NCBI RefSeq assembly: GCF_001949145.1
Contig: NW_019091435.1
Location: 573,877 to 637,151, forward strand
Reading direction: 5' to 3'
Source of the DNA: Acanthaster planci
Lineage: Eukaryota; Echinodermata; Asteroidea; Valvatida; Acanthasteridae
Length of the DNA stretch: 63,275 nt
The translations under genes were made by a program, and so were the position numbers. Each line of letters begins with the position of its first letter. Within the stretch, counting starts at the first letter, position 1. Shown piece by piece: positions 1-12,600 of the stretch. Under the pieces are notes generated by a model. The model ran no database searches and was not told where the DNA came from. It saw only the letters and a list, made by a program, of their open reading frames with translations.

Positions 1-429
1 ATGCTTTGCTGTTGAACATGAAGTTTGTTTTCACATGTACGTTCAAAACAGGAGGGCAGGCACAGGGTGCTATGCATACTGCAAAAGGTAAAATACACAC
101 ATGTCGCACAGAGCAACAAGCTTTGTTTTATGAAATTGGTGCAGTTAGGTTGGACATTCAAAATGTTGGCTTGTTCTGTAAGAAGCAAACAAACCAAGGA
201 ATACTGTGGCAGTAAACAGTTGATTGCATGAACAGTATTTTTAACATCCTACACTTGAAAAGGAGTGTATACAAGATATTGTCTTCAAGTAAGCTTAAAT
301 CCTTGGTTCTGATTGGTTGATCCATGGCATCACGCTGCTGCTTAAACCCATGTACAACAGTGGATGTCACACTTGTATTTTGTGCCATTCCTGGTGCCCA
401 CAACATTTCCAGTTCCCATAAATGCACTG

Positions 430-1203
430 TACACTTGACTCTCGGTAATACGAGCTTGGGTAAGACGAGACTCCGGTTAAGACGAGTATATTTTCCGGTC
501 CCGACTGAGTTATGCACATTCCTATGAGGAAAAAATCCATAATACGAACTTGCATGTTTCGAGATTGCGTTTGAGACGAGCATTTTGGGGGCCCCAGCTG
601 CGTGCAAATGCATTGTTATCCGTCTAATTAGCACAAGCGTTTTTAAAGGCTTGTCACTCAGTCAATCCTTTGAATTCGGAAAGGCGCTTCCGTCATTGAT
701 TTTGTATAGTAGTAATGCGCTGCGGTTTTCACTCACCAAGTGAAGCCCTCTACTGACCAATCCACACCACCAATAACTGGTTCCCGCCCTTTTTGTGCAA
801 CAAGCGCAGCACTGATGTTGGTTACCACCTAAAATGTTGATGTACTTACGGCATTGCTCCAACCATGCATCCTGGAACTCGACTTGACCGGTTTCTCCGT
901 TCTGGTATTATGTAATTGTTCTTTATTTCAAGTCTTTATTCATAAAAAGTACAGTTACTTCTCACTTTCATGAACATAAACTGTTTTGAAATTAAATTCC
1001 AAACCACACGTACGTGCATACAAAGTACATGTAGGCCTACATGTATGTACCGATGTTTGCTTACATGATGTACGCTTAACGATGAGGTCGATCGGTTACA
1101 CGTGCGACAAGCGGAACAGCAGCTTTCGCGTAAGACAAGGTCTGGATAATACGAGCTAATTGAGAAAGTCCCAAGGCCCTCGTATTAATGAGAGTCGACT
1201 GTA
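430..1203. mobile_element. Non-autonomous pogo/Tigger-like DNA transposon relic
   Basis: Inverted ends are visible: CACTTGACTCTCGGTAATAC at 432 and, on the reverse strand from 1201, CAGTCGACTCTCATTAATAC. They match at 19 of 23 positions when three more bases are included. Both ends are flanked by TA (430-431 and 1202-1203), as expected for Tc1/mariner-superfamily target duplication. The interior repeats TAAGACGAG and ATACGA words, typical of pogo/Tigger-like elements. There is no transposase frame, so this is a non-autonomous 770-bp copy. The superfamily call is from the end motif and is an inference. Confidence 0.55.
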
Positions 1204-1292
1204 CATAAAATTTTGTCCCCACAACTATGGAACAGGATAAGAAAAATTGTGACTGAAGTTCATTCAGTGACGCTGTCTTATAAACTGATGTG

Positions 1293-1650
1293 TACAGAGT
1301 AAACTCTGGCTAAGTCGACATCATACAACTTGGCAAATCGCTCAAGTTGGCAGTCTTACGAAAGTCCCAATCATTTCCATCATAATGTTTATTTCTAAGT
1401 TGGCTTTTATAAGTCGTTATTTTGCCTAAGTGGGCGTGTGACTCTCAGTCCCATTTCTACAAACAGCAGAACAAAATCGTTTGTGTAAGTCAGTATTTAA
1501 AAAATCTTGGCATTGGCTTCGGCTTCTGCACTGCGGTTTGCAAGAGGTGTCAGTGAAAAGTCACGCGGCGACATCCGTTTATGTTTGTTGGTACAGTCAG
1601 TGAATGCTGCATTGGTGTTTATGTAAGTCGCCCAACATAGTGTTCAGGGC
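1293..1650. mobile_element. Possible second pogo-like relic (one end visible)
   Basis: A left-end-like sequence TACAGAGTAAACTCTGGCTA followed by AGTCGAC starts near 1293. The following 350 bases repeat AAGTCG and AAGTTGGC words that resemble decayed pogo-type subterminal repeats. I could not find a matching inverted right end, so the boundary at 1650 is nominal. Confidence 0.25.
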
Positions 1651-3792
1651 TCGAAATTTACAGGCGGAGGTAGCTAAAATGCATCCGTTTGTCTCAGAAA
1701 TGCTTCCATAAATCATAATGACGGGTGCAAGTACTTACACCCGTTTGATTCCACGTACCCGACCATTTTTACCATTTGTTTCTACTTTTGTCATGAAAAA
1801 CACCTGAAGATTTTTACTTCATTTTGGATTAGCCTTGTCATGGAACCATGACACGGTACAATTTTGTTTACACCGCCACCAAGCGCATGCCGCAGTCTTG
1901 CATGTGATGCATGCACACACAGGAACACACACACCCATAGCCATGGCCAGTGTCACGACTGTATGGAAACTGGCCACTTGTGCGTAAATCCAAGCCAAAT
2001 GTGTGGATTCGGCTTAGACTTCAGTTTCGCTGGTTCCAGTCATAGCTTGAACATGTGGCTTTGAACCATGCTCCAAAATAACTGGAACCAGCAAAGCCAA
2101 AGTCTCAGCCTAATCCACTCATTTCAAAAACACTCAATCACTGCACTTAGTTCCCTTTTACGTCTGCGTGCATATGCACCTCATAAAGGCCCAGTGCCCG
2201 ACTTTTTGCGTAGCGTCGCTAAGCACATGTTTGTGGTTCAGGTAGGTCGCATATCCACTACTAGTTCCATGTCTCGTGCAACCTGCCAAAATAACAATTC
2301 GATCAAGGCTTTAATATCTGCCAAAGTCTAAGCCGTAAGTTATCAGTGTCATTGGTTTAAACAAAAGCAACAGCAAGGACCAGGGTCTTTGCTTTTTTTC
2401 TTGAACATATGTCTTTAATATTTTATGGGAACTACTTGCTCCCATAAAGTGACAAATTCAGCTGTCTGGGTAGCAAGTACTTGCTCCCATGATGATTAGC
2501 CCAATTTCCAGCCCTAGCGTTGTGTGCACTGCTATCATGGATGAATCCCAGACCTTTCTCTTCCAGCACGTGTACATTTTGAGAAAATCACATGTACATG
2601 CCATGTAAAATTGTATGGATTTTTCCTGAAAAATATACATGTACATAATATGACAGTATGTGTAGTCAAAATTGATCATTTCTGCTTTCCCACGGCCCAA
2701 GCATGAGACAAGTTGCATTGCAAGCATGTATGACCATCATAGTTACCGGTACTCTCGTAAAAACAACATGGTAACACACAAATTTTCAATATTTAGAACA
2801 TATGCACCTAAATTTATTTAAATAATTATGTACAGTTTGAAATTGCAAGGAAATGTCTACTTTTGGAATTATCGAAGTCACTTAAAAATTTGTCTCAAAT
2901 GGTTCAGTGCACAGTACCTGACCTGTGACTAATTAAATGTCAGTAAGTTATCCTGCTAAATTACAAATATCTGAAATTTTAAAGCTGACCAGTTTCTGTT
3001 TTATACTGTTCAATTCCTTCAATCAATGGAAAATACTCAATTCAGTCAATATGTGCGATTCCAATCCATAAATTCACATCATATTCGTTTGTCAGCAATA
3101 TGTTCCACTTTTCCTTTATTTTAAATCTGTCTAAAATTAGATTCAATCTATCTATTCTCTAATGGTCCTAGGAAATATGAAAAAAAAACCAGCATGTTCA
3201 AAAAATGAGTTCAATACTTTACAGGCTTCGAGATAAATTAGATTTCGAACGAATTGTGTTTGCATTATTTTTCATGAAACAGACTCTTTACCAAACTTTA
3301 GCATTCAATAAATTAATCAAAGAACTTTGGTATCAAGTCAGCATTCTTGCCCATATCACTAGTAAATTATCAATTGGAACCTGTACAGCAATCAGCAAAG
3401 TGTACATTCAAAGACGTGCAACAATACAAACAGGTGCAAAAATATCAAAGAATCAAGTATTACAAATTTCCCAGAACAACCTACCAGAAGTTAAAGAAAC
3501 TCTGTGAAATTATCAAGAAATTATCAGGAATTTGATATGGTAATTAAATGGTTCATATGAGATTCTAATTGCACTTGTCACAGCTGTTTCCTCCAACGCC
3601 CATCGTCCAAGTCACAGGGCAAAGACAGTCAGGGGATGGTATGACACTGTAGAGAACAATCAGGCTGTTGCAAAGACACCTGCAGGGTGTGGAACAGGTT
3701 TCACTCAGCAAGTGGAATAGTGACTGCAAAATCCAACTGTCAGGGCCTACAATAAACAGGGTCCCAAGGACATCAGTGCTCCGCAGACCATA

Positions 3793-3979
3793 TACAGTGT
3801 GTTAAAAAAAGAGAAACCCAAGATTAATTTCTTCATTTCTTGAACATAGCTAAATATTTTGGAAATTTGCAACCACCATTTAGTGACTAATTATGTCCTC
3901 TTGCTTATGACACCAAAAAAGTCATGTCCAAGAAATGAAGAATTTAATCTTGGTTTCCTTTTGTTTAAAACACCCTGTA
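3793..3979. mobile_element. 187-bp mariner-like MITE with TA flanks
   Basis: The left end runs CAGTGTGTT then A-rich then AACCCAAGATTAATTTCTTC. The reverse complement of the right end runs CAGGGTGTTTTAAAC then AAACCAAGATTAAATTCTTC. Roughly 50 bp of each end are inverted copies, both finishing in CATTTCTTG. TA dinucleotides flank both ends (3793-3794 and 3978-3979). The CAGGGTG terminus with TA duplication is typical of Tc1/mariner MITEs. There is no coding capacity. Confidence 0.7.
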
Positions 3980-4218
3980 CATCAACATACAAAGACCATC
4001 TACTGGTATAATGGAAAATAATCAAGCTTGTGCATACCAGAAAACAAATAGTTTTCCAAAATCACAATTTTGGAACATTGGCAAAAATAATCAAGTTCCA
4101 CATAATTTCAACCAGGTAATCCAATGTAAGGAAATCATAGAGTGTAACTTATAACTGCTGTTGTCAGGCTGACCTCTGCTTGTCCGAGCCATGCCCAAGA
4201 CTTCACTGAGCTGTAAAT

Positions 4219-4282
4219 CAACTGGTACTCTCTTGCGCATGTGTGCATAGCAACTGGTACTCTCCTGCGCATGTGTGGTAGG
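4219..4282. repeat. 32-bp tandem duplication
   Basis: CAACTGGTACTCTC followed by a TGCGCATGTGTG block occurs twice in a row with a 32-bp period, beginning at 4219 and 4251, with only a few differences. It lies in non-coding sequence left of the CIC exon. Confidence 0.75.
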
Positions 4283-4749
4283 GCTGTAGGTATGCAGGAC
4301 ATGCTTGTTGTGTGACAAGCAATTGGATATTTTGGACATGAGGAACATGTGAACAAGATTTCAGCTACCTCCATCAGGTGAAAATGTGAAAAAATATTTG
4401 TAAAATCTTTGACTATCTTAGGATGCCTTTACATGTTTATCCTGGACGTTAATTGTAATGTAATGAAGAAGTCATCCAACCTGGGCTAACTCAGTCCATT
4501 TGTACAGGTGTGGGTTAAAGGAGTTTATGGTATTCACTGTGCTCCTATCTAAAAACATGGTGTGCTCTTGGTTTTTTGTTGCGTTTATTTTGTTTTGTTT
4601 TTTAAAAAATCTTTCAGATAGTGCAGTAAGTACGCACTCGACAGAAGCTAAACCTTTGTTTCATGTCAGTGACAGTCGTAACAAGATGGTCTTTGAATTT
4701 GATGGATTACAAAATTGGAGTGATTTGTTTTATTTTGTCTTGACTACAG

Positions 4750-6619
4750 CTGATGATGAAGTAAGCAGTGTTCAAGAGGTGAAGCACATTGATCTAGAAT
4801 GCAAGGAGCATGTGGCAGACAGTGACTCTGAAACGGAGTCAGAAGATGAGACCATGATTGAAAACAAAGCTTTCCCTCAACAACGTTTCTCACCAGTCAT
4901 GAAACACCTGTCTGCATCAGACATCACCTACAGACCCAAGCCAATCAAAGCTAAACCAGATTCTAATTCACCAATCAGGACTGAGCTGGGAGTTGATCAA
5001 CCAGATGCTGGCCCTACCCATGATGGTTCTCATTCACTTGCACGGCCTGCATCTGGCGGTAACAGCTTCCAGCCAACAGGTGCCGTCTTCAAGGCTCATT
5101 CACCACGAAGTCGAACAGATCCCCTGTCAGACTGTAAAGCTAAAGCTTTTTATGAATACCATCCCTCAAATAAAGAAAATCAAGACACACGTGGACATTT
5201 CTCCAAAATTGAGTTTAAATCAGGTTCCACCAATTCAAGTCAAGGGCCTACACACCGTGATGAACAGAGTTCTCTGAGGGCTATAGGCCCTCAGTCATCT
5301 GAGGCATTGAAGTCAATGTCGGGAAGTGGCTCTGCAATCTCACAACAGGGACAACATTCTGCTATCACTCCAGCAAATCCAACAGACCCAGATCCGAGAA
5401 ACTCTTCCGAAAGCACATCAAGGAATTCAGTACACGCTGCAGATGTTTATGTGGACAACCAAAGCCCAGCCAGCTCAGTCATTGTCAGCTTGCCTCAGAG
5501 TCATTCAGCTATAGTTGGCAAGGCCCGACCTGCTTCAGAATGTGCCACCCAGTCAAACCAGGGTTCTGTCATTGTCAGTCCACAGTACATGTACATCCAA
5601 GAAATAAGTACTGCGTCAAGCAGTGACAATTTGAAATCAGAGTCTGCAAAGCCACAAGACACAGCACTTGCTCAGACATTACCTCCCAGTGTCATGAATA
5701 TGCCAGTTTGTAAACCAATATCTTTATTGTCTACTGGTGGGGGACAGATGAATGCTACTAAATTACTGCAAACAATCTCACAAGTCAAGAAAGGCAACAC
5801 TGTACAAGTGGCTGCCTGTCAACCTCAATCCCAGAGCACTGCAGCGGTATTAGCAAATTTGAATGTGAAGCCCTTGAGCTCACTCATATGTCAGTCTTTA
5901 CCCACTTCTCAACCATTGGCAACCAATCAGGCAGTCACTACTCCTGTTTCCATTACCCCTGCAACACTGACAGCCAGTGGAGGGGTTGCTCATCTGCAGT
6001 ATATACTCCCCTCTATCCCAACACAGGTCCCTGGTGGCACTGCCAAAGCAGTGCCTTCTGGGTTCCAGTTAACAAGCCCTATACAACTGGCTCCTCCAAT
6101 TAGTAGTCAGTTGACCATCAAAGCCACACCCACCAATCACTTAGCTGTAGTGGCAAGTGCCAAGCCCAACACTGCCCCACAGTCACCCAGTCCAGTGGTA
6201 GGAGCTGGCAATGTCTTGACTGCACAGATGTTGACAGCCAATAATGCTCAGATGATACCTTTGGTCGCAACTCAGGCACCCCTGACACCTCAACTTGTTG
6301 CTATTTCCCAAACCTCAGCCAGTTCATCAAGCCAACTGAATCAGACCCAACATATGATGCTTCAGTCATTACCTGTGAATGCCCTACCCAACTCACCTCT
6401 AGCGAGTCATGTCAACCAATCACAGTGCGTATCAGTGAGGTCATTTAATATCAATCCATCTACGGTAGTCTCTCAGCCAGTAACCATCATGACTCAGCCA
6501 TATAGTCCAGTGGTAACTGTTGCTGCTGGCATCCCTGTGGCTCCTGTGTCTGGTAACCAATCCACATTGGTACAGAAAGGCCAGACTCATACCAAGTTCT
6601 TGCTGCCTTCAAGTCAAAG
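4750..6619 (+). CDS. CIC: CIC exon a: acidic block and long low-complexity region
   Basis: The exon starts after a strong pyrimidine tract ending in ACTACAG (acceptor 4748-4749) and opens with CT completing a split codon, then DDEV. An open frame continues left to 4500, but that part is intronic: it is T-rich and lacks CIC resemblance, whereas the human protein also resumes at an ADD motif here. The exon codes for about 623 residues. These are an acidic stretch ([11 protein letters not shown]), the QRFSPV motif, then Ser/Thr/Gln/Ala-rich sequence including LQYILPSIP, and finally KFLLPSSQR before the donor GTATGT. A weaker alternative acceptor is at 4615. Confidence 0.9.
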
Positions 6620-9600
6620 GTATGTGTTGGATGCATCAAATAAAAAGGTGTATTTTAGTGCCCTTTGGGCCTAAGCATTCCACACTTAGGTGTTTCACTC
6701 AGTAACAATGAACTGTACATTCATTTAAAATTTAACTGAATTGTGTTATGAAGGAGGTGATTGTGCAATAAAATGTGTAGAAATGAGAAAGACCTTGGCA
6801 GACTAAAACCAGGGCTTGGGTTCATTATTGACATGAAGAATTTTTGTTGAAGCTTGTAATGTCTCAACCAAATCCAAATAGTATTGGTGGCCTCCTATTT
6901 AAGGATTTGATGCGCTGGAAACAGAACCTGAACTGATACATTTCTCCTGATGTTGTAGATGAAGCTGAGGTTTAAGAAAGAACCTTGACGTCATTCAATA
7001 TTTTGTTGTTCCTGTTCAGAGTGACTATTCTTCAGCAGCCCTCTAACAACACCTCTCCTGTTACACCAGCATCCCCTGGTCCATTTGTAGTTTCTACCAA
7101 CCAACTGGCAACATTTAAAGGTATCAGTAATAAAACGGACCAAAGTCTGTAAATAGTGCATCACTACCTGAATGGTCCAACAGTACAAAAGTAATCAGGT
7201 GCAAATTGTTGTAAATTGGCAAAAAAATAGTAGGCCCTACAGAAAATAGCAATTAATATAAAGAAAATGAAGGGAGTAATTACAAAGTAAAAGGGCATGG
7301 TTCAAGGGAATACTAATGAAATGGAATTCATAGCTGGAAGAAATTTAGAAAAAAGGAAAAAACAAACAAACAAAATGGGGGCATTAAGAAAATGTAGTTA
7401 CTGCAAAACAGCCAAACTGACCACACCTCAAAACAACCAGCCTGCCCTTTTTATGCAGGGGTTTAGTTCTTGGAATAAATTCTTGAGTGCACTGAAAAAG
7501 AAGTGATACATGGTTACTGTTGGCACACCAGGCCAAGATTAACATTCCAGATGATCATTCTATGTCATAGAGTTAAGCTCATTGAGCGGTAAAGACAAGA
7601 CATATATGTACATGTAAGTTTGCACTTGGAATATCATTGGACTCTGTTGTGTATACTGTTGTAAAGTGTTAATTTTTTTTTAAATTAAAGTATAATTACA
7701 GAAGACTGGTTTGAAAAAAATGCACCCCCCCAAAAAACATTTTATTGCTCTTTGAGCAACATTCCAATTTTTCTGTACAGCAAAAAATCCTTATATTATA
7801 CAGTAAATAATATGTGAGGAAAACAAAGACAAAATATTCCAATGAAGATGAAATTTTTCTCTGGTGTGGTCCCCAGGTACAAATAGAGTCATCACACAAC
7901 AGGTCATTGGTCAACCTCAACACGTGACTACCAGTAACCTGACTCACTCTAACTGCCAAGCTAGCAGTCAGTCACCAGTCACTAATATGACATCGGGCCA
8001 TCTACCATTGATGACTGTACCTGCAGTTAATCAAGCCATATCTCTTGCTTATACACCTGTCATGCCACCACAGCCAGCTACAGCTAGTTCACCATTGCAG
8101 CCAGCTGTCATGCAGTCATCACCTGTTGCTAACCCAAGTTCAGTAGCTCCCTTGCCAGTTGGTGCTATGGTCAGTGTGGCCATGCAGCCACCAGTAACTG
8201 GTAACAGTGTTATTGTCAGTCTTACACCTGTTCCTTCAGTTGGCAATGGAACCATGTCTCAGGTTGCTCAGACAAGGACTGTATATTCAACTGGTAAGGA
8301 GTAATCTTGGAGCTTTTCTCAAAACTAAGCTTTGACTCCAGCTTTTGCTTTATCTCAGACCTCGTACAGAGTTGCCGACAAATATGATTCTGCTGTATTT
8401 CTTATGGGAATTTACTAAAAATACGACTGCACATTTTTTCCCCCATAAATACGGGTTTGGGCCATTTTGACATGCCTGAAAAAAATTGCAGTTCAACAGT
8501 TGCGAGTGTACATTATGCTCGAAAAAATGGCTGTGAGTGTAGAGTGTGAAATGAAATTTTTGCGAACGATCTCCTAATGAACACTTGCGAAAACAGCACT
8601 GGATGGCGTGCAGTAATGCACTCAATTGAATTGATGTGTGTATTTTATAGATGAAATCAAACCATCACCCTCATATTAGTTTGTTGCTCTCATAGTCACT
8701 GCTACTTCACACAGGTGTATTCATTTCAGTATCCCCAGTGTTTATGTTCACTGCACAAGAAGACTTTTGAAAAGTAACAATGAAGCCAATGCCTGGACTC
8801 TGGTTTCCAATAGTCATCTATAGACTTATCCGATAAGACGCCATGACTGTGGTGGCACTGCAGTCACATGCACATTCTTCAGCTTGATGCGAGTGTGCAT
8901 TTGGCAAATCAGGACACCTTATTGGTCGAAGAGGCATGTAACGCGTGCGTACCACCTATATGGTTAAATATTATTAAATATGGTTAAAATTTAGAATGTG
9001 AAATTTGCTGTCTCAAAAGTACCTTGGAAGTGATGATATAATTTGTTTCTACTGAAAATCAAGCAGGTTATTTTTAATCAGTTCGTGTATGTTGAGTGTG
9101 TTCTGACAAGAAGCATACCCTTACCAGAGGAGACAGACTGTTTGGCAATTTTTCAACTGGGCCTGAATACTTGTTAAATGCACATACAAAGATTGTGCAT
9201 TTCAATGGAAATTGGCGCATAAGCTCAGCACATCCCACACCAAATGCACGTGAGCTTACGCATGCAAGCAGCAAGTTCCTACTTCACACACAAAAAAAAT
9301 GTTTTCAGTTTTTTATAAAGTCCCTTTCACAAATCCCCTGAACTGTTGTCAGGACATTCACATCAATGGTTTGAAAATTTGGTAGTTTTGGGGTGTTTGA
9401 AGACATGACTTGAAGGATCATCAATATGTGCATGTACTTTGAGGATAGATCAGTTACATCAAGATAAGGTGATGTCTGTATATCTTTGCCAGATTTCATG
9501 CCTGGTATCATTGTTTCTCATTCAGAAGCAATCCGAGGCTCAAAGGTACCGGTACCGTAGTATATTGTACACGAGGTAATATGTGTAGTCATGATTGCAA

Positions 9601-12600
9601 TATGTCTGTTATTATTCCCAGGTACAGCAGCCAATTTGCCTATGGTGTCAGTTACTTGCCCAACACAAGCCAGACCTAGGATGGAAGTATCGCAAATGGC
9701 ACCCAGCCCAATGTCTACCCTACCTGCCACTTCTACCAAACGTGTCAAGGCCACTATTGCCACAATTCCAGTTGCCACTTCCAGCATTGTTGCCACTGCT
9801 GTGAGGATGGGTACCAAGTTACCCATCGGTAAACATGGCAAGGACACTAGAGGCCTGACCACCACATCTCAGAGTTATCTTATGATGCCCAAGCTAGCTC
9901 CTATCCAGTCCTGTGCTACAACTCAAGCTACTGCAACAGTCACTTCCACATTGCCCAAGACTCAGACAGGCATGGATGACTCTAAATCAAGACTAAAACA
10001 CACCAACATAAATGAATCAGTGCATATACCGGCTCATGCACAGGAACCCATTGGCTTTCCATCTACTACAGTAGTTGCACAGCGTCATGAAGCCCTAACA
10101 GATAGACAAGAAAAAACAGTTTCAAGAGCGCAAAGTCCAGCACCAGCAACCACCAGCACCGCAACTAGTCAGTTCTTAAACAATGTCTCAAACACTACAA
10201 CTCTTGGTGAAAACAACACTGTAAGTACTGTTGCTTCAAAGACACAGTCTATAGCTGATTGTGGAGCTGTGGATTCTACCAGCCAAGAGCAGATGTCAAC
10301 AAATGAAGCTTGTTCTCCATCAGTAACTGATAGTGACTTGCCAAGCATGGCTCAAGAGCACATCTCAGTAGAAGTAATAGATCAGTCTACGGGGGATATA
10401 GACACCAAACCACAAAGAGCTTGCAAAGGAAAGAAGTATAAAAAGATACTTGAAGAGTGTGGAGTCAAAGCACACAAAAAAAAGGTCAGATATTTGTAGA
10501 GTCAGTATTGAAAATTATTTGCAATTATGGATTTACAATATAACTAGTGCAGTGGTTGTTGCAAACAAGTAGAATTTCACAGTTTGATGATGAGACATGT
10601 TCCCTTCTTAGATGCATGCTTTGTAATACTTTCAAAGTCACAGTTTGCTGACTTCGGTTGGTATTGAAACAAAGACCTCACTTCATTCAAATCTTAATGT
10701 ATTGAATTGAAGTAGAGGTACCAGGGTCTCCTCCAGTGACCCAGCCCCCCGTTTGTTTTAATGGGTAGTGTGTGATTTGATGAAATGGATGGTAAAACAT
10801 GACCGACAGAATTGTGCAGAATGGACAGTAAAAATTAAAGGTGGGTTTATATAAAACTTATACATACTTCAAGGGACTAAATTGTATTTCATTAAGAATA
10901 TAATTTCTAAAATACCTCATGAACTGCCTGACTGGCCAGCCATGCCATGTCAAGTAGTTTGCATGCACAGTACATGCTAAATCATGATGTCTAAGTTACC
11001 TGGTGTCCGTAATTGCCTTACGTGTTTGTGCACTTCTATGCGGATACCAGTGTGTTTGACAGTTACTGTCAAACAGCCAGACTAGTGTTTCCATCATGTT
11101 GCACGTATGCAGCCACGGTAGGGTAGTCATGGATAACTAAGGACAGATACTAGTGGCTGTTTTGGAAAAAAAGTAGATGAAATCCTGAGAGGTACAATGA
11201 GCTTGTTTCATTGTTTCACAAAATTAATGCAAGAACAAAAATGGTTTACTCTAATTGATGAATTTCAACTTTGGAAACATCACTGTACTTTCTGCGCTAT
11301 ATTGTAGAAACTTCATGGAAATAGAGGGCAGAATGTAATGTAATATGCTATCCTGTTCCAACACTAATTTTATTTCCCCATTCTTGACCTTAGTAACCCA
11401 TTAAATGTTTGCGTGTCACATTAAATGTTCATATGTCACATGATTTTCAGAGCCTATTGTTCACATGCGTGTGCTGTTTGGAAATGGGCATATGGATGTA
11501 CATGTAAAATACAGTGTTCTAAAACAGTTTATTTATCTTGAATGCTTTTGCTGATGGTAATGACAGATCTCTAAGATTGGTACTACATCGGCTTGTTCAC
11601 CAAGGCATCATGATGAAACACTGACGTCCACAAGGAACACTTCAGAGGAGGATGGGGTAACTGTTAGCTGTGATGAGCCACACAGGGACAAAGACACCAG
11701 TGATTGCATCCAGAATGAGGATACACACATGCACATTGACCGAACTACTAACTTAGAGACAGATCATGCAGTGGACACATCAACAACTAAAACAGTGTTA
11801 TCAATCAAGCCAGCATTACCAGTCCCAGGAACACCTAATCAGGGGCTTGTTTCAGATACCACCAGAGATCAGGGAACAGGCAAGCAGCTAGGCATAGTGG
11901 GCAATGAATCTACTCTACCTACTTCACCGGCCAAAGATTCCAAGCCAATACTGAAGAGGAATATTGATGATGGGATGGAGAGGTATGTGTAAGATCCATG
12001 TCGGACATAAATCAGTTATACTCGGGCAATTCAGTAACCTTTAACTTTTATTTTCTAAGATCCTTCCAAAGGCAGTGGTGATTTACAAACTTTGTAGAAC
12101 GAGGGAGGGAATAGCCCTGTCCTGGTATGTGTTCATCAGCTAAACCAAGGGGAATAAAATAACCAGCAAAGGGTCATTTCTGGCTAGTCATGATGATCCT
12201 ATAGGATATCGTTGCTAAGTATCAAAGCCTCTTCAGTTCTTCACACATGCTTGAAGTGGAGTCTACATCACTATTTATTAAAATGGGAGTGAATATTCAA
12301 CTTACTGTGATCATTATGCATTTTTGTTCAGAGTCCTAGAGGAAGTGAATTTTGAGGCTCAGTTTAAGGAGTTACCCGAGTACCATCCTGAAGACCATGC
12401 CCAGGATATTAGCACCATCCCTCTTACTCCACATGCCATTGTTAGCAGTTACAGAAGGAAGAGAAATAACTCCCAGGGTAGGAAGTTGTAATGTATGCAT
12501 TGCAGTTTAGAGAGGAATCTCAGCTTATGACCATTTCACACTCACAGGACGCAGCAGAATCAGCTGTCAGGATCTAAGGCGTGTCAAATTTCAGATTCAG

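Larger units (their letters stand above)
1..4749. other. Non-coding region left of the first CIC exon in the window
   Basis: I see no convincing exon here on either strand. It is probably CIC intron, because the first recognisable CIC exon begins at 4750 in the middle of a codon, so earlier CIC exons (HMG box) must lie further left. The content is transposon relics (430-1203, a possible one from 1293, 3793-3979) and a 32-bp tandem duplication at 4219-4282. The short open frames lack any family resemblance. Confidence 0.6.

Noticed and set aside
158-634. 158-codon minus-strand open frame at the left edge
   Set aside because: It overlaps the pogo-like element end and has no domain or family resemblance; codon content looks random.
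4500-4749. Open frame extending the CIC exon left to an ATG at 4500
   Set aside because: The extension is T-rich, ends in a strong splice acceptor (ACTACAG at 4749) and has no CIC resemblance, whereas the family resumes with the ADD motif right after that acceptor. It is intron that happens to be open.
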